Positions 8,673 through 15,855 of a stretch of DNA of 64,000 bases are shown piece by piece (positions within the stretch are counted from its first letter, which is position 1; each line of letters opens with the position of its first letter). The DNA lies in the NCBI GenBank assembly GCA_963841705.1, contig CAWJDY010000037.1:1-64000 (forward strand). Reading direction: 5' to 3'. A program made the position numbers and the translations under genes. The DNA comes from VAZQ01 sp963841705 (GTDB lineage Bacteria > Pseudomonadota > Alphaproteobacteria > Rhizobiales > Xanthobacteraceae). The notes under the pieces are model-generated. The model was not told the DNA's origin. It was given only the letters and a program-made list of their open reading frames with translations, and did not search any database.

Positions 8673-8829
8673 GCCGCTGGTCGGCAATCTGCCGGCATGC
8701 TTCTGGCGTCAAGAGTTGCTCGATCACCGCCTGCTGAGCTCTGCTGCAAGCGTCTCACAGTCATACCGGGAGACGCGAGTTTCTGCAGTGCCGGGCGTGG
8801 AGGCCTACGGACTGCGGTGGAACTGGTGT

Positions 8830-9399
8830 TCATGCCAGCGCCTCCTTCGCAAGGAGCGCGCGCTTGCGCTCAACACCCCAGCGGTAGCCTGAGAGCGTGC
8901 CATTGCTTCTGACGACCCGGTGGCACGGGATAGCCAAGGCGACCGCGTTGGCAGCGCAGGCATTTGCAACGGCCCGAACAGCGCCGGGTTCGCCGATACG
9001 GTTGGCGAGCGCCCCGTAGGTCACGATGGACCCGGCTGGAATCCTGAGCAACTCGTCCCAGACGCGCTGTTGGAACGGCGTTCCGCGAATGTCGAGCGGC
9101 AGGTTGAGGCCTTCCGACGGCGCCTCAATGAAGTGCAGGATTTTGTGGAGATCGTTGCTCAGCTTCCGATCCTTCCTGACCAGCTGGCTGTCAGTAAACC
9201 GCGTTACAAGATCGCTCTCCAGCTCTGCTGCTTCGGACCCGATGAGGATTGCGCAAACACCGTTTGCGCTGCGTGCAACCAATACGGCACCGAGGGCGCT
9301 TTCTCCGATCGAGAACGCAATCTCCTCCGCAGCTGCGCTTTGCTTGATTTTTGGCGGGACCTCAACTGGTGAGAACGCGTCCATGTTGATGAGGTTCAT
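8830..9399 (-). CDS. Methylated-DNA--protein-cysteine methyltransferase (Ogt/Ada C-terminal type)
   Basis: The enzyme removes O6-alkyl groups from guanine by transferring them to its own cysteine (suicide repair). The acceptor Cys159 lies in AIPCHRVV and is preceded by the DNA-binding helix-turn-helix region (TPFQQRVWDELLRIP, VTYGALANRIG). The start at 9399 is chosen because AAGGAG lies eight bases upstream; the ORF extends in frame to 9423. The 189 residues match the C-terminal half of Ada, including its short linker domain, but the zinc-binding regulatory N-terminal domain of Ada is missing. Whether this is a natural stand-alone enzyme or a clipped ada cannot be told. Confidence 0.88.
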   Translation of the reverse strand: MNLINMDAFSPVEVPPKIKQSAAAEEIAFSIGESALGAVLVARSANGVCAILIGSEAAELESDLVTRFTDSQLVRKDRKLSNDLHKILHFIEAPSEGLNLPLDIRGTPFQQRVWDELLRIPAGSIVTYGALANRIGEPGAVRAVANACAANAVALAIPCHRVVRSNGTLSGYRWGVERKRALLAKEALA

Positions 9400-9564
9400 G
9401 TTCGTGACTCCTTTATTCATCATGAGATGATGATGTACCTGTTACACGCACGTGGCTCACTTCGATCCTTGCTTTCAAATTCAAATGTTGCAGGAAACCT
9501 AATGAGCCGACTTGGGGGGTGCGCTCCGTTTGCGCAATCCGACAAACAACGAACCAGCCGCAGA

Positions 9565-9606
9565 AAAAAGCGAAGGCCCGCACGAGATTTCGCGCGGGCC
9601 TCTTTC
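9565..9606 (-). terminator. Rho-independent terminator of the exported methyltransferase
   Basis: On the minus strand AGGCCCGC..GCGGGCCT forms a stable stem followed by TCGCTTTTTTC. It lies 23 bp after the methyltransferase stop. Confidence 0.65.
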
Positions 9607-9628
9607 GAGAGAAAAATGGCGTACGCAA

Positions 9629-10348
9629 CTACCCCGCCTTGCACGCAACTATGGCTTCCGGTCGCGTGCGGTTTGCAAGGGAAGGTGGCGCAAAGATCGC
9701 GAGATAAGCGACGCTCCCCGCGAGTCGATCAAAGCTGATCTCGCGATACCCGACGGCTGCAAGCTCACAGCGCAGCAGACTTGGCGGCGTACCATGATTT
9801 GCGGTCGGCGCGAAGGCGTCGACAATGCCGACGCGCGCATTCGACTTGAGCGCAGGAACGAGATTGTAGAGCAGTGCGTAAGGCTGTGCGATCTCATGAT
9901 ACATGTGCACCAGAATCGCAACGTCAGCCGAACCAACCGGCAATCTCGGGTCGTGCGGTCCACCAAGCATTATCGCAACATTCTGCAATCCGAGATCGCG
10001 CACCCGGTTGCGCAAGCTCCGCAAATATTCGGGCACGACGTCTTCTGCCAGGATGCGGCCGTTGGATCCCACAATTGGCGACAAACGTACAACGTAATAA
10101 CCGCTGCCCGCGCCGACGTCGGCGATTGTCATCCCGAATTTTATACCGAGCAGCCGCACGAGCTGGCCCGGTTCGTCAGCGTTGTCGCGCTCCTTTTCGT
10201 CGTGCCAGATCGGACTGACGATGTCCGCAACCGGGCGATCGGGTTTCGGAAAGGCGACCGCCGGCACGCCCGATTGCGCCATGAAGTCCTGCGCAGCGGC
10301 TGATATCGTGAACGCTGTTGCAAAGACGACCGTAATTGTCACTCGCAT
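9629..10348 (-). CDS. SAM-dependent methyltransferase with an N-terminal signal peptide
   Basis: The fold is a class I methyltransferase: motif I is ADVGAGSGYYVVRLSP, followed by GRILAEDVVPEYL and a motif IV-like SADVAILVHMYHEIAQP. The N-terminus from the ATG at 10348 (MRVTITVVFATAFTISAAAQ) is a good signal sequence. This predicts a periplasmic or membrane-attached protein of 239 residues, although SAM is made in the cytoplasm. Similar exported methyltransferase-like proteins exist in proteobacteria; their substrate is unknown. It is a single gene with its own terminator and lies just outside the B12 cassette. Confidence 0.75.
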   Translation of the reverse strand: MRVTITVVFATAFTISAAAQDFMAQSGVPAVAFPKPDRPVADIVSPIWHDEKERDNADEPGQLVRLLGIKFGMTIADVGAGSGYYVVRLSPIVGSNGRILAEDVVPEYLRSLRNRVRDLGLQNVAIMLGGPHDPRLPVGSADVAILVHMYHEIAQPYALLYNLVPALKSNARVGIVDAFAPTANHGTPPSLLRCELAAVGYREISFDRLAGSVAYLAIFAPPSLANRTRPEAIVACKAG

Positions 10349-10663
10349 TTTTACGACCTGAACTCGGGTGTTCAAGCTATGGTCATCGAAGCCCTAAATT
10401 TGAAGTACAACAAACGCATCGTTCGAACTAGCGGGGAGAAGCGATCAGCCACTTATTCGCTCTCCTGATGGCCCTGCACGAGTCCGAGGTGGCACATGGC
10501 AGCACAGAGCATGTGCGGAGGTTTGTCCGCAGCTGGTGGAAGCAGACGAATAAGCCTGATCGTGATGCGGCTTTTCGTCGTTCTGATAGTTGTTGGCACC
10601 ACGAAAGAGCAACCGCCACCAAGGGTCAGTCGAATCGAAGCCGGTGGCGACCATGATTGCACC
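10349..10663. other. Intergenic stretch left of the cassette repeat
   Basis: These 315 bp carry only overlapping frames on both strands with no family resemblance. The region should contain the minus-strand promoter for the exported methyltransferase. Confidence 0.4.
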
Positions 10664-10806
10664 ATAAGAGAAACAGGCGATTGCGACCTGCGCGCTCGCG
10701 CCGTGCCCGCCTTGCATGCGGAACGTCGATTCGAGCGTTCATCACTCCGGCGGCGTGCCATTTGCCGAGAGTGCTTCCTCGGCGAGGTAGAGCGAGCCCG
10801 TAATCA
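10664..10806. repeat. Left copy of a 143-bp direct repeat carrying the folC 3' end
   Basis: The block matches 19526-19668 at about 95% (seven mismatches by eye). On the minus strand its right part, 10744-10806, encodes the last 20 residues of FolC (ITGSLYLAEEALSANGTPPE) and its stop. The left part corresponds to sequence downstream of folC. Outside the two copies the flanks differ completely. The 8.7 kb between the copies is the cobalt/cobalamin cassette. Confidence 0.9.
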
Positions 10807-11502
10807 CAGGTCGTCACCCACGTGTAATGCACGGCGCCCGTGCCGGCGCAGGTCTCGGTCTCGCTGGAGGTCGGAGTGTGAAGGTTCTGCGCCTGCACGT
10901 CTAGACTGATCTCCGATACTCAGGACGCCATTTGACGCCAGCGGACGGAGTTGAGGAACTCGGAACACTTCGCAGGCCGCAACCAACCCGATCAGCCACA
11001 GGAGGCTCAGAACGCCGAGGCGCCCGACGACCGCCAACGTGAAGGCGCCGGCACCGCCCAAGAACGGTGTGGCCGCGAAAAGGACGAGTTCGTAAGCGGC
11101 ATAAGCGCCGATGAAGGCGAAGCCCAAAGCAGCGGGGCTGCCGGTTCGCCGCAACGAGCGCAGCACCAACATCGAAGCCATAGTTGCAACCAGAGCAGCC
11201 GCTCCGATCGCAAAGCCCCACAGAATCGTATTTGTGTCGATGGGATAGCGAAGGAAACCAAAGCCGATCGCCTGATTGACGAGCCAGGCGGCGGTCACCA
11301 CAAGAAGCGCTGGCCGCAACGGCAGCATCGCTGCAGCGACCACGGCGAAGGCCGCGAACGGCGTCGCGCAAGCAAAAGCGAAGCTCGCCAGGGCGCAAGC
11401 AGCCGTCAGCAAAGCAAAACAGAACAGCGGCACGTAGCGAGGCTCAACCGGAGCGAGCCGCACGGACACGGCGGTCGGATGGGGTAAGATGTCGAGAGCC
11501 AT
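10804..11502 (-). CDS. Predicted polytopic membrane protein of the cobalt/B12 cassette
   Basis: I do not recognise the family. The protein has 232 residues, with five or six hydrophobic helices between about residues 25 and 185 (for example LFCFALLTAACALASFAFA and LLSLLWLIGLVAACEVF). No signal peptide or nucleotide-binding motif is visible. The last 40 residues are charged and run up to the border of the folC repeat, where the stop at 10804-10806 is supplied by the repeat; the natural C-terminus may therefore have been lost. It lies downstream of the unknown gene at 11569-12579 on the same strand. Context suggests a membrane partner for cobalt or corrinoid handling, but this is inference. Confidence 0.6.
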   Translation of the reverse strand: MALDILPHPTAVSVRLAPVEPRYVPLFCFALLTAACALASFAFACATPFAAFAVVAAAMLPLRPALLVVTAAWLVNQAIGFGFLRYPIDTNTILWGFAIGAAALVATMASMLVLRSLRRTGSPAALGFAFIGAYAAYELVLFAATPFLGGAGAFTLAVVGRLGVLSLLWLIGLVAACEVFRVPQLRPLASNGVLSIGDQSRRAGAEPSHSDLQRDRDLRRHGRRALHVGDDL

Positions 11503-11568
11503 GAGCGATCTCCTTTCGTGGGGTTTCTAGCACACTATCCAAGGCCGAGAGCGATGACGACAAGGCGG

Positions 11569-12579
11569 TCAGTGGTGCGCCTCTGTTGCATCTTCAGCCT
11601 CGCCCGGGTCGAAACGGTCATGGGCCGAAAGCCAAGCGGCAAGCGCCACTGATGACTGGTCCGACGCCTGCAACTGCCGTAGCGCCACACGCACCGTGGC
11701 GCGGGCGAACCTATCGCCAGCCACCGATATAACAGAAGGTTCGTGGCCCGCCATGACGGACTGGGTAACGCGCCTCTTGAGCTCGACGAGTTGCGGCTCG
11801 CCGTAGTCAGCCAGCAAAATTTGAAATGCGGCGTGGCGCTCACGCTGAAACGGCCGCGGACGACCGAGCTTGTCCCGAACCGGATGCGGCGGGTAGAAAT
11901 GGACGCAAGGAATCCACCCTGCGGGTAATGGCTCGGTGACCGCGTGGGTCCGGCCGTGCGCCAGTAGCTTGGGAAGGACATGCGTGTGTGGCCCGCTCGG
12001 GCTCTTGCCATCCGGCGTCGGGATTGGCTGGAAAACCTCGATGCGGCCGAGACGGCTTGCAAAGATACGGTGTGGATTCGACGACAGGATCACACTCATC
12101 GCCCCGTTGCCTGCAGCGAACAGGGATTTTCCGGCGCAACTCCGCAGCGCGGCGACGACCGCCGGGTCGCCGCTACGAACGCAGGCATCGATCTGCAATA
12201 CTCCGAGGCCGAGATCGAAGAGAACCGCATCACGGTCCGCGGCGCGCAATGCGTCGCGATCTGGTCCTACTTCAGTGAGCGCCGTGCGCCGGCTCATGGC
12301 GCAGGCCTGTTCGGACAGGCACAGCGCGACGCGATGACTCCAGCTCTCGCTGGTGAGAGACTCGGACGCAATCGGGCGAAGTTCGGGACAGCTTTTGATT
12401 TGTAGCCCGCCGCGCACGGTCACCACCGAAATCATGTCATCGGCACGATGGAAGGTTGCCGCCTCGTCTGCATCGCGCATGAACTCGGCAATGACGCCAA
12501 ACGCCCCAAGGCTCCAAGCGGTCTCGACATCGGCCAAATGGTCGGCGAGAAAATTCAGGAGATCCGGCTTTCTGCTCAC
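11569..12579 (-). CDS. Conserved-looking hypothetical protein of the cobalt/B12 cassette
   Basis: A soluble protein of 336 residues whose family I do not recognise. The GTG at 12579 has GGGAGG just upstream and is preferred over the ATG at 12609. It has no signal peptide or membrane segment. Notable parts are a His/Pro-rich segment (CVHFYPPHPVRDKLGRPRPF), GPHTHVLPKLLAHGRTH, and a Cys in QIKSCPEL. The clustered His residues could bind a metal such as cobalt, but this is only a composition remark. It is divergent from the BtuF-like gene, with a 265-bp shared upstream region, and is followed by the membrane protein gene. Its steady presence in such loci would need a search to establish. Confidence 0.6.
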   Translation of the reverse strand: MSRKPDLLNFLADHLADVETAWSLGAFGVIAEFMRDADEAATFHRADDMISVVTVRGGLQIKSCPELRPIASESLTSESWSHRVALCLSEQACAMSRRTALTEVGPDRDALRAADRDAVLFDLGLGVLQIDACVRSGDPAVVAALRSCAGKSLFAAGNGAMSVILSSNPHRIFASRLGRIEVFQPIPTPDGKSPSGPHTHVLPKLLAHGRTHAVTEPLPAGWIPCVHFYPPHPVRDKLGRPRPFQRERHAAFQILLADYGEPQLVELKRRVTQSVMAGHEPSVISVAGDRFARATVRVALRQLQASDQSSVALAAWLSAHDRFDPGEAEDATEAHH

Positions 12580-12844
12580 GTCCCGCCTCCCGTGCGACGG
12601 CGACCTCACCGGGTTTCACCGTTACGCCGCCAAAGATACCAAAACCCCGGACGGTCGAAGCCGGTTTAGCTCTCCGATCCCGTTGTTCTTCCTCGCTTCG
12701 CGCAGAAGTTCCGCTATTGTTCGCAGGCCAGACGGGCAGGGGTCCAATGCTGGGCGGGGTCGCGGTTGGCATTCTTGCGTGGACACCCGCATCCCTATGT
12801 CGCTCCGCCGTAGGCGTGACGTTCATCGACGATAGGATGCAAGC

Positions 12845-13630
12845 ATGCGCCAGTTTCCACCGTCTCGCATCGTATGCCTGACTGAAGAGACGATCGAGAC
12901 GCTGTACCTCCTCGACGAACAGCACCGCATCGTCGGCGTCTCCGGTTATGCGGTCCGTCCACCTCAGGTACGGCGCGAGAAACCACGTGTCTCGGCCTTC
13001 ACTTCGGCAGACATCCCGAAGATCCTCGCGCTCCAGCCAGACCTCGTTCTTACCTTTTCCGACCTCCAGGCGTCGATCGCTGCCGATCTCATCCGCGTCG
13101 GCATCGCTGTACATGCCTTCAATCACCGGGATATCGCCGGCATTATGGCTATGATCCGCACGCTAGGCGCCCTCGTCGGCGCGACAGAGAAGGCGCATGC
13201 GCTCGCGCAGCGCTATGAGCGCCGTCTTACCGATGTCGCCGCGAGAGTGCCGAACCATGCGCGGCCAAGGGTCTATTTCGAGGAATGGGACGGTCCGCTG
13301 ATCAGCGGCATCGGCTGGGTGTCCGAGCTAATCGAGGTCGCGGGCGGCAAGGACGTGTTTCCGGATTTGGCGGTGCAGAAATCAGCGAAGGATCGTATCG
13401 TCTCGTCCGAAGCAGTCATCGCAGCCGCACCTGATGTCATTTTGGCCTCGTGGTGCGGCAAGAAGGTTGTGCCGGAGAAAATTCGGCAACGACCTGGTTG
13501 GAGCAAAATCCCGGCGGTGCGGACTAACCGCATCATCGAGATCAAGTCTCCTCTGATCCTACAGCCAGGGCCCGCGGCGCTGACAGACGGGCTCGATGCG
13601 ATTCTCTTGGCGCTCGGCCATGGACGCTAG
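12845..13630 (+). CDS. BtuF-like cobalamin/corrinoid-binding protein (class III periplasmic fold)
   Basis: The 261-residue protein has the two-lobed BtuF/FhuD-type fold: RIVCLTEETIETLYLLDEQH, an ADIPKILALQPDLVLTFSDL segment, a central helix (GALVGATEKAHALAQRYERR) and a second lobe with VIAAAPDVILASWCG. In known family members this fold delivers vitamin B12 to BtuCD. No signal peptide is visible from the ATG at 12845, and the first residues enter the fold directly, so a cytoplasmic location or a missed upstream start must be considered. No btuC or btuD is in the window. Its stop overlaps the end of cbtA by four bases, convergently. Confidence 0.78.
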   Translation: MRQFPPSRIVCLTEETIETLYLLDEQHRIVGVSGYAVRPPQVRREKPRVSAFTSADIPKILALQPDLVLTFSDLQASIAADLIRVGIAVHAFNHRDIAGIMAMIRTLGALVGATEKAHALAQRYERRLTDVAARVPNHARPRVYFEEWDGPLISGIGWVSELIEVAGGKDVFPDLAVQKSAKDRIVSSEAVIAAAPDVILASWCGKKVVPEKIRQRPGWSKIPAVRTNRIIEIKSPLILQPGPAALTDGLDAILLALGHGR

Positions 13631-14373
13631 CGCGATGCGGCTCGCGCGGATAATCGCTGATTGACCCCGTGGGCAAAGCTGCGCTCGGTCAGTGCTCCGA
13701 ACAGAAGGCCGATTGTCGTCCACAACACCGCCTGAATGCCAAGTGACGCAACACGGAAGCGCCACAGAACTTCGGCTGAGAATTGTTCCGGCACTTCATT
13801 CATCTCGGGCAGCGCGTATTGGACGATCGCGATGACCACCACGAATGCTGCTCCCGCAATGAGCGTCGCGTTCCACGTGCCGTAGCGCGCCGAGAGGAGG
13901 CGCGCGAGCACCGCTGCGAGAACAAGTGCAGCCACCGAAATCAACAGCATCACAAAGAATAGCTCCGTTCGAAGCCCGATCGTCTCAGGCTTTCCGACAG
14001 AAGGCGGATTTGCCGGATATTTGAGGTCGGGGACGAGCACGATCGCGACGAAACCAGCCAGCGCGAGGAGTGCGGCAGTGGCGCGAGGCCCAAGGCGGCC
14101 CACGCGACCATAGACAAAGGCGAAGACGAGCGAAAAAAGGCCACCGACTGCCGCGCTATAGACGATCACGCCCATGAACAGACCAACCCCGGCCTGTGTC
14201 TCGCGACCGACGAGTTCCGGCTCCGACAACTCGCCGTGGTCGTGGCTCATTCGTGCTTCGAAGGCAATCGCACGCTCGAGCTGCGGCTCACCAAAAATCC
14301 TGGCGAAGCCGAATGCAAGCAGACCAGCGACAACGCCCACCAGCATTCCCCGGAGGAGCAGGTTTCCGACCAT
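13627..14373 (-). CDS. cbtA: CbtA family cobalt transporter subunit
   Basis: CbtA is an inner-membrane protein of about 250 residues with several transmembrane helices. With CbtB it forms a B12-regulated cobalt importer predicted from comparative genomics. The sequence shows the typical start (GNLLLRGMLVGVVAGLLAFG), the ARIFGEPQLERAIAFE loop with several charged residues, and helices at about 65-90, 100-115, 130-155, 170-190 and 215-235. A His-containing loop (MSHDHGELSEPELVGRETQA) is a plausible metal-contact site. The gene follows cbtB with a 12-bp gap, so both are in the riboswitch-controlled transcript. Confidence 0.9.
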   Translation of the reverse strand: MVGNLLLRGMLVGVVAGLLAFGFARIFGEPQLERAIAFEARMSHDHGELSEPELVGRETQAGVGLFMGVIVYSAAVGGLFSLVFAFVYGRVGRLGPRATAALLALAGFVAIVLVPDLKYPANPPSVGKPETIGLRTELFFVMLLISVAALVLAAVLARLLSARYGTWNATLIAGAAFVVVIAIVQYALPEMNEVPEQFSAEVLWRFRVASLGIQAVLWTTIGLLFGALTERSFAHGVNQRLSARAASR

Positions 14374-14385
14374 GTTTGTGCTTCC

Positions 14386-14595
14386 TCAGTGGCACGGGAA
14401 GCCCAGGAGGTGACGACCGTCATGTAGGAATTCATGGACATACATGCCGGAGACGAGCGACGTCGCCCCCTCCTCGACACCGACAAAATAAATGACCAGC
14501 AACAAGAGAAGTCCAGCGAAAATAGCCCATGGCAAAAGCTCTCCGACCGGAATGGGCATGAGGCCGGCGTCGGGGGCAATGCCGATGTCGGACAT
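14386..14595 (-). CDS. cbtB: CbtB family cobalt transporter subunit
   Basis: A 69-residue protein with one transmembrane helix (LLPWAIFAGLLLLLVIYFVG) and a His-rich C-terminus (YVHEFLHDGRHLLGFPCH, five His if the last residue is included). That tail is the hallmark of CbtB and probably presents cobalt to CbtA. The start at 14595 (MSDIGIAPD) follows AGGAG closely; the longer in-frame ORF runs back through the riboswitch and is not translated. It is first in the cbtBA transcript. Confidence 0.9.
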   Translation of the reverse strand: MSDIGIAPDAGLMPIPVGELLPWAIFAGLLLLLVIYFVGVEEGATSLVSGMYVHEFLHDGRHLLGFPCH

Positions 14596-14624
14596 GTCGA
14601 TGTCTCCTGGGATAGCGCGTCCCG

Positions 14625-14748
14625 TTGATCGGGCAGTGAGATACGGGGAGGGTCTGACTTTCGGCGGTTTCAAGCGCGAGCCGATCACAGTGGCGCGACC
14701 GTGCCGGATTTGCACCGGCTTCCGAACCCGTAACACCTAGACCGCGAG
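14625..14748 (-). promoter_or_regulatory. Cobalamin (B12) riboswitch upstream of cbtBA
   Basis: On the minus strand the order of conserved elements is GGAAGCCGGTGCAAATCCGG, then CGGTCGCGCCACTGTGATCGG (broken here as CGGTCGCG and CCACTGTGATCGG), then AAGTCAGACC. These match the core of the adenosylcobalamin riboswitch, including the B12-box region. It ends about 30 bp before the cbtB start, so ligand binding would most likely hide the ribosome site or end transcription when B12 is plentiful. Confidence 0.9.
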
Positions 14749-14864
14749 ATTAACGGTGTAGTGGAACCCCTGTCAACGAAAACGCCCTGCGCCTTTGTCA
14801 TATTCGTTGAGCGTTTGCAGCTTGCAGAAGGTGCGTGGGCAGGGGAAAATTAAGGCCCATAGGG

Positions 14865-15455
14865 ATGTCCAAACGTCTCACATTGATCTGCCATGGTGCG
14901 ACCGCCGCAACGAGAACGGCTGCCTTTCCTCAAGATAAATCACTCGAAGACCGAGCGCTGTCGAGAGCAACGGCGTTAGGTCAGGTGCTACGTCGCGCTG
15001 ATCGAGCCTGGACTAGTCCAGCCCTGCGGGCACGGCAGACGGCGGCAGCGCTTGCGCTCGACGCGGCTGTAAATCGTTCTCTGCGAGACTGCGACTATGG
15101 GCGCTGGGCTGGACGCAAGTTCACTGATGTTCAGAATGAAGAGCCGGCTAGCGTCGCAGCTTGGCTCACCGATGTTGAAGCAGCCCCTCATGGTGGTGAG
15201 TCGCTCTCCGATCTACTCCGGCGCGTCTCGGCGTGGATGGATGAGTGCATCCGAGAAGAGGGCCATACGATCGCGGTGACACATGCGGCAGTGATTCGTC
15301 CGGCGATTCTCCATGTCCTCGACGCGCCAGCCCAATCTTTTTGGCGGATCGATATCGAGCCTCTTAGCGTGAGTAGGCTGCGTGGCGATGGGCTGAGATG
15401 GACGTTGCTGGCGAGTGACAAAGCTAGGAAAAGTCCCTCGTGCCAACCTGAATGA
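14865..15455 (+). CDS. Histidine phosphatase family protein, CobC-like, with altered RHG motif
   Basis: The fold is the phosphoglycerate-mutase/histidine-phosphatase type. In B12 pathways CobC-like members remove phosphate from alpha-ribazole phosphate. From the ATG at 14865 the N-terminus reads MSKRLTLICHGATAATR: the canonical Arg-His-Gly is Cys-His-Gly here. The Arg of SPALRARQTAAAL, the acid after DYGRWAGRKF, and the second His in IAVTHAAVIRP are retained. Loss of the first Arg should weaken phosphate binding, so it may be a divergent enzyme or nonenzymatic. It has 196 residues, lies divergent from cbtBA, and precedes the second B12 riboswitch. Confidence 0.78.
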   Translation: MSKRLTLICHGATAATRTAAFPQDKSLEDRALSRATALGQVLRRADRAWTSPALRARQTAAALALDAAVNRSLRDCDYGRWAGRKFTDVQNEEPASVAAWLTDVEAAPHGGESLSDLLRRVSAWMDECIREEGHTIAVTHAAVIRPAILHVLDAPAQSFWRIDIEPLSVSRLRGDGLRWTLLASDKARKSPSCQPE

Positions 15456-15534
15456 AGGTCGGGTATGGCCGATGGCTGAGGATTTTAGTCCCCATCGAAA
15501 TGTCACACATTACAATGAAATAAAGTTCCCGGCG

Positions 15535-15563
15535 TTGACAAAAAGTGCGGGACAGTTTGCAAT
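15535..15563 (+). promoter_or_regulatory. Candidate sigma-70 promoter for the B12 riboswitch transcript
   Basis: A perfect -35 hexamer TTGACA at 15535-15540 is followed after 17 bp by TGCAAT at 15558-15563 (four of six to TATAAT). Transcription would start just before the riboswitch at 15571. Confidence 0.4.
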
Positions 15564-15570
15564 GATCAAG

Positions 15571-15768
15571 TTCAGGTGCGCCGGTTGCTTGACCGGCCGA
15601 AGGGAATGCGGTGCGGTTTACCGTGCTCTGACGGTGAACCAAATCCGGAGCTGCGCCCGCAACTGTAGGCGGTGATTCCTTCTCCACGATGCCACTGGGC
15701 CTAACAAAAAGGCCTGGGAAGGCGGAGAAGGGGCATGACCCGCGAGCCAGGAGACCTGCCTGAACGAA
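15571..15768 (+). promoter_or_regulatory. Cobalamin (B12) riboswitch upstream of the giant outer-membrane protein
   Basis: The elements appear in the expected order: GGTGCGCCGG, AAGGGAATGCGGTGCGG, AATCCGGAGCTGCGCCCGC followed by AACTG, a GCCACTGGGCC variable arm with AAAAAGGCCTGGGAAGGCGG, and the B12 box GAGCCAGGAGACCTGCC. This is a full-length class I riboswitch. About 90 bp separate it from the ATG at 15856, with room for a terminator or a ribosome-site sequestering hairpin (GGAGAACTGTCTCC near 15828). It places the next gene under B12 repression. Confidence 0.93.
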
Positions 15769-15855
15769 GTCATCCTTCCGGCGTGCGGTGCGCGCGCACG
15801 GGGCGGTCTTCCGCAGTGGTGACAGGAGAACTGTCTCCGGGTCGGAAGGGCCGCC

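Noticed and set aside
10664..10806. A second functional folC
   Set aside because: Only the last 20 codons are present, without any upstream folC sequence.
14386..14736. CbtB with a 47-residue N-terminal extension
   Set aside because: The extension is the B12 riboswitch itself; a ribosome site supports the start at 14595.
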